Part shown: one piece after another, positions 62,112-64,000 of the stretch | How the letters are laid out: each line of letters begins with the position of its first letter | Numbering within the stretch: position 1 is the stretch's first letter | Assembly (NCBI GenBank): GCA_963747315.1 | Contig: CAVVEQ010000013.1 | Coordinates: forward strand, 496,001-560,000 | DNA: 64,000 nucleotides | Direction of reading: 5' to 3' | Source: CAVVEQ01 sp963747315 | GTDB taxonomy: Bacteria; Chloroflexota; Anaerolineae; Anaerolineales; Anaerolineaceae | The notes under the pieces: generated by a model | What the model was told of the DNA's origin: nothing | Seen by the model: only the letters and a program-made list of their open reading frames with translations | Database searches by the model: none | Made by a program: the position numbers and the translations under genes

Positions 62112-63767
62112 ATGTCCAATTCTGTGAATTCTTTAATGGGTGAACTGCAACAAAAGCTAAATGACTATTCGCCAGGCATCAACTCCTATGAAGTGGGTAA
62201 GGTGGTGGAACTTGGGGATGGGATTGCGCATGTAACAGGCATAAAAAACGCCCGTTCGCAGGAATTAGTCGAATTTGATAACGGTCAGAAGGGGATCGTT
62301 TTTAATCTCGAGGAGGATAGATTAGGTGTGATCGTCCTCGGCGATTTTACGGGGATATCTGTTAACTCGATGGTTAAATCGACAGGAAAATTGATTTCTG
62401 TTCCAGTGGGATCCGCCATGCTTGGAAGGATCGTCAATGCTCTTGGTGAACCGATCGACGGGAAAGGTCCCATCGCAACCACAACTAGCCGGCCTATTGA
62501 GAGGATTGCGCCCGGTGTGTTGGAGCGCCAGGATGTGGATACACCGGTTCAAACCGGGTTGATCGCCATCGATGCAATGATCCCGATCGGAAGGGGGCAG
62601 CGAGAATTGATCATCGGCGACCGGCAGACTGGCAAAACCGCCATCGCACTGGATACGATCATCAATCAAAAAGATGAAAACCTGATCTGCATTTATGTTG
62701 CAATCGGCCAGAAAAAATCCACCGTAGCCCGAACCGTTGCGATTTTAGAAAAAATCGGTGCGATGAAATATACCGTTGTAGTTTGCTCAACGGCAGATGA
62801 CAGCGCGTCTATGCAATATATCGCGCCTTACGCAGGCTGCGCCATTGGTGAAGAGTTTATGGAAAACGGTCAGGACGCGTTGATCATTTACGATGACCTT
62901 TCAAAACATGCCTGGGCTTACCGGGAAGTATCCTTGCTTCTCCGCCGTCCTCCTGGACGCGAAGCTTACCCGGGTGATATTTTTTATTTACATTCGCGCC
63001 TGCTCGAAAGGGCATCCAGGTTATGCAACAAATATACGATCGAGCCAGTCGATGAAAAGAAGACCAATAAACCTGACCAAATTCAAGGTGTCATCTTCAG
63101 CGGACCAAAATCCCTTAGTGACGCGGATAGCGCAAGAAAAGCACTCCCTAATCCTGACGAGTTTGAAGTACACAAAATTCAATCCAGCGGTGGATCACTC
63201 ACTGCATTACCAATTGTTGAAACATTATTAGGAGATGTTTCAGCGTACATACCCACAAACATCATTTCGATCACTGATGGGCAGATCTATTTGGAGAACG
63301 GGTTGTTCAATGCAGGTATTCGGCCCGCTATCAATATTGGCATCTCTGTTTCCAGAGTGGGATCCTCCGCGCAAACCAAGGCAATGAAACAGGTAGCAGG
63401 CCGGTTGAGGCTGGATATGGCAAATTTCCGTGAACTGGCGGCCTTCGCCAAGTTCGATTCAGCGCTGGATAAAGCAACCCAGGCTCAACTTAATCGCGGA
63501 CTCCGGCTGCAGGAAGTATTAAAACAGCAACAATACCAACCCATCGCCATGTGTGACCAGGTAATTATGTTATTCGCTGCTACGAATGGGTTTGCGGATA
63601 ATATCCCGGTCTCGGATATAAAAGAATGGTGCAACGGTTTGGTGAAATATATAAGTAATGTACATCCGAAATACCGGGAGGAGATCATTAAGGAAAAAAA
63701 GATCAGCCCGGAGTTGGAAAAAAACCTAAAAGAATCCCTGACGCAATACAACCAGGGTAAGAATTAG
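62112..63767 (+). CDS. atpA: ATP synthase F1 subunit alpha, with a ~40-residue insertion
   Basis: A 551-residue alpha subunit, longer than the usual ~500-515. Walker A GDRQTGKTAIALD, Walker B ALIIYDDLSKHA and the alpha signature PAINIGISVSRVGSSAQ are present. Between HSRLLERASRL and GGSLTALP (residues ~308-360) it carries about 52 residues where the E. coli chain has about 13, rich in Lys, Asp and Pro. atpG follows 15 bases downstream. The gene before it is ruvA, not atpH. Confidence 0.96.
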   Translation: MSNSVNSLMGELQQKLNDYSPGINSYEVGKVVELGDGIAHVTGIKNARSQELVEFDNGQKGIVFNLEEDRLGVIVLGDFTGISVNSMVKSTGKLISVPVGSAMLGRIVNALGEPIDGKGPIATTTSRPIERIAPGVLERQDVDTPVQTGLIAIDAMIPIGRGQRELIIGDRQTGKTAIALDTIINQKDENLICIYVAIGQKKSTVARTVAILEKIGAMKYTVVVCSTADDSASMQYIAPYAGCAIGEEFMENGQDALIIYDDLSKHAWAYREVSLLLRRPPGREAYPGDIFYLHSRLLERASRLCNKYTIEPVDEKKTNKPDQIQGVIFSGPKSLSDADSARKALPNPDEFEVHKIQSSGGSLTALPIVETLLGDVSAYIPTNIISITDGQIYLENGLFNAGIRPAINIGISVSRVGSSAQTKAMKQVAGRLRLDMANFRELAAFAKFDSALDKATQAQLNRGLRLQEVLKQQQYQPIAMCDQVIMLFAATNGFADNIPVSDIKEWCNGLVKYISNVHPKYREEIIKEKKISPELEKNLKESLTQYNQGKN

Positions 63768-63782
63768 CGGGATCGTTTTTCA

Positions 63783-64000
63783 ATGAGTAATTCCAGGGAA
63801 ATGCGCATGCGGATCAAAAGTATCCGCAATCTTTCACAGGTAACCCACGCGCTGGAGACTATCAGCGCCAGCAAGGTACGCAAGGCAATCCAATCCGTAC
63901 AGGCTACACATCCATACGCAGAGAAAGCCTGGGAGTTGCTGGTCCATCTTAGCAGACAGCCTGCTCATGAAAATTTGCATCCTCTTCTGGTGGAAAAAAC
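63783..64000 (+). CDS. atpG: ATP synthase F1 subunit gamma, N-terminal part
   Basis: The gene runs off the window. The first ~72 residues show the gamma-subunit N-terminal coiled-coil helix (REMRMRIKSIRNLSQVTHALETIS then ASKVRKA, split here), which forms the rotor shaft. It lies directly after atpA. Confidence 0.9.
   Translation, partial: MSNSREMRMRIKSIRNLSQVTHALETISASKVRKAIQSVQATHPYAEKAWELLVHLSRQPAHENLHPLLVEK

Noticed and set aside
1..64000. Insertion sequences, prophage, CRISPR arrays or rRNA genes
   Set aside because: No transposase, integrase, phage structural gene, direct-repeat array or rRNA-like stretch was found on either strand.

Overview
The window reads as a chromosomal segment of an anaerobic, moderate-GC bacterium, most likely Chloroflexota, class Anaerolineae. 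This is inferred from gene content: a bifurcating-hydrogenase-type NADH module, very large multi-GAF histidine kinases, an F1 alpha subunit with a long insertion, and a rod-shape (mre/rod) cluster. No database search was possible. The base sequence looks like an environmental assembly, because several housekeeping genes carry isolated one-base indels.

Layout. 1-4479 (minus): an electron-transfer and regulatory block (NuoF start, 2Fe-2S protein, HATPase, NuoE, PHP hydrolase, two DRTGG proteins, CBS-HATPase) of the type found beside [FeFe]-hydrogenase genes. 4562-5961 (plus): hisS with its own tRNA-His and a terminator. 5960-23562 (minus): a 17.6-kb, nine-gene signalling operon with two stand-alone receivers, four GAF-domain sensor proteins without kinase domains, one 1690-residue hybrid kinase, a threonine-synthase-like enzyme fused to a receiver domain, and an EamA exporter. 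23676-23747: tRNA-Gly. 23877-31213 (plus): mreB-mreC-mreD-mrdA(frameshifted)-rodA, then gltX and tRNA-Gln. 31219-42000 (minus): FAD reductase, MFS transporter, a small Cys/acidic protein, VKOR, moeA (frameshifted), rel, a HAD phosphatase and a two-subunit flavin/Fe-S dehydrogenase. 42094-43066 (plus): pfkA (frameshifted). 43081-49232 (minus): prfB with a programmed frameshift, ftsY, rlmN, HAD phosphatase, clpP, tig and tRNA-Leu. 49282-54649 (minus): a five-gene operon with a membrane protein ending in a Cys-Ala repeat, a radical SAM/SPASM enzyme, a cysteine-less radical SAM relative, a methyltransferase and a small zinc-ribbon membrane protein. 54756-57986 (plus): ligA and an rRNA methyltransferase. 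58018-58527 (minus): tmRNA and tRNA-Val. 58587-64000 (plus): FAH-family hydrolase (frameshifted), yebC, ruvC, a TrmH-type methyltransferase, ruvA (frameshifted), atpA and the start of atpG.

Two regions look most like undescribed systems. The first is the 49-54.6 kb operon, whose gene set suggests that a Cys-rich tail on a membrane protein is post-translationally modified by a radical SAM pair plus a methyltransferase. The second is the 6-23.6 kb operon, where a large GAF/histidine-kinase network ends in a receiver domain attached to an amino-acid biosynthetic enzyme and an EamA transporter, with no DNA-binding output anywhere in the operon.

Promoters are unusually readable. Many genes have an extended -10 (TGnTAnAAT) with no clear -35, tRNA-Gly has a perfect TTGACA-N17-TATAAT, and ligA and ftsY look leaderless.
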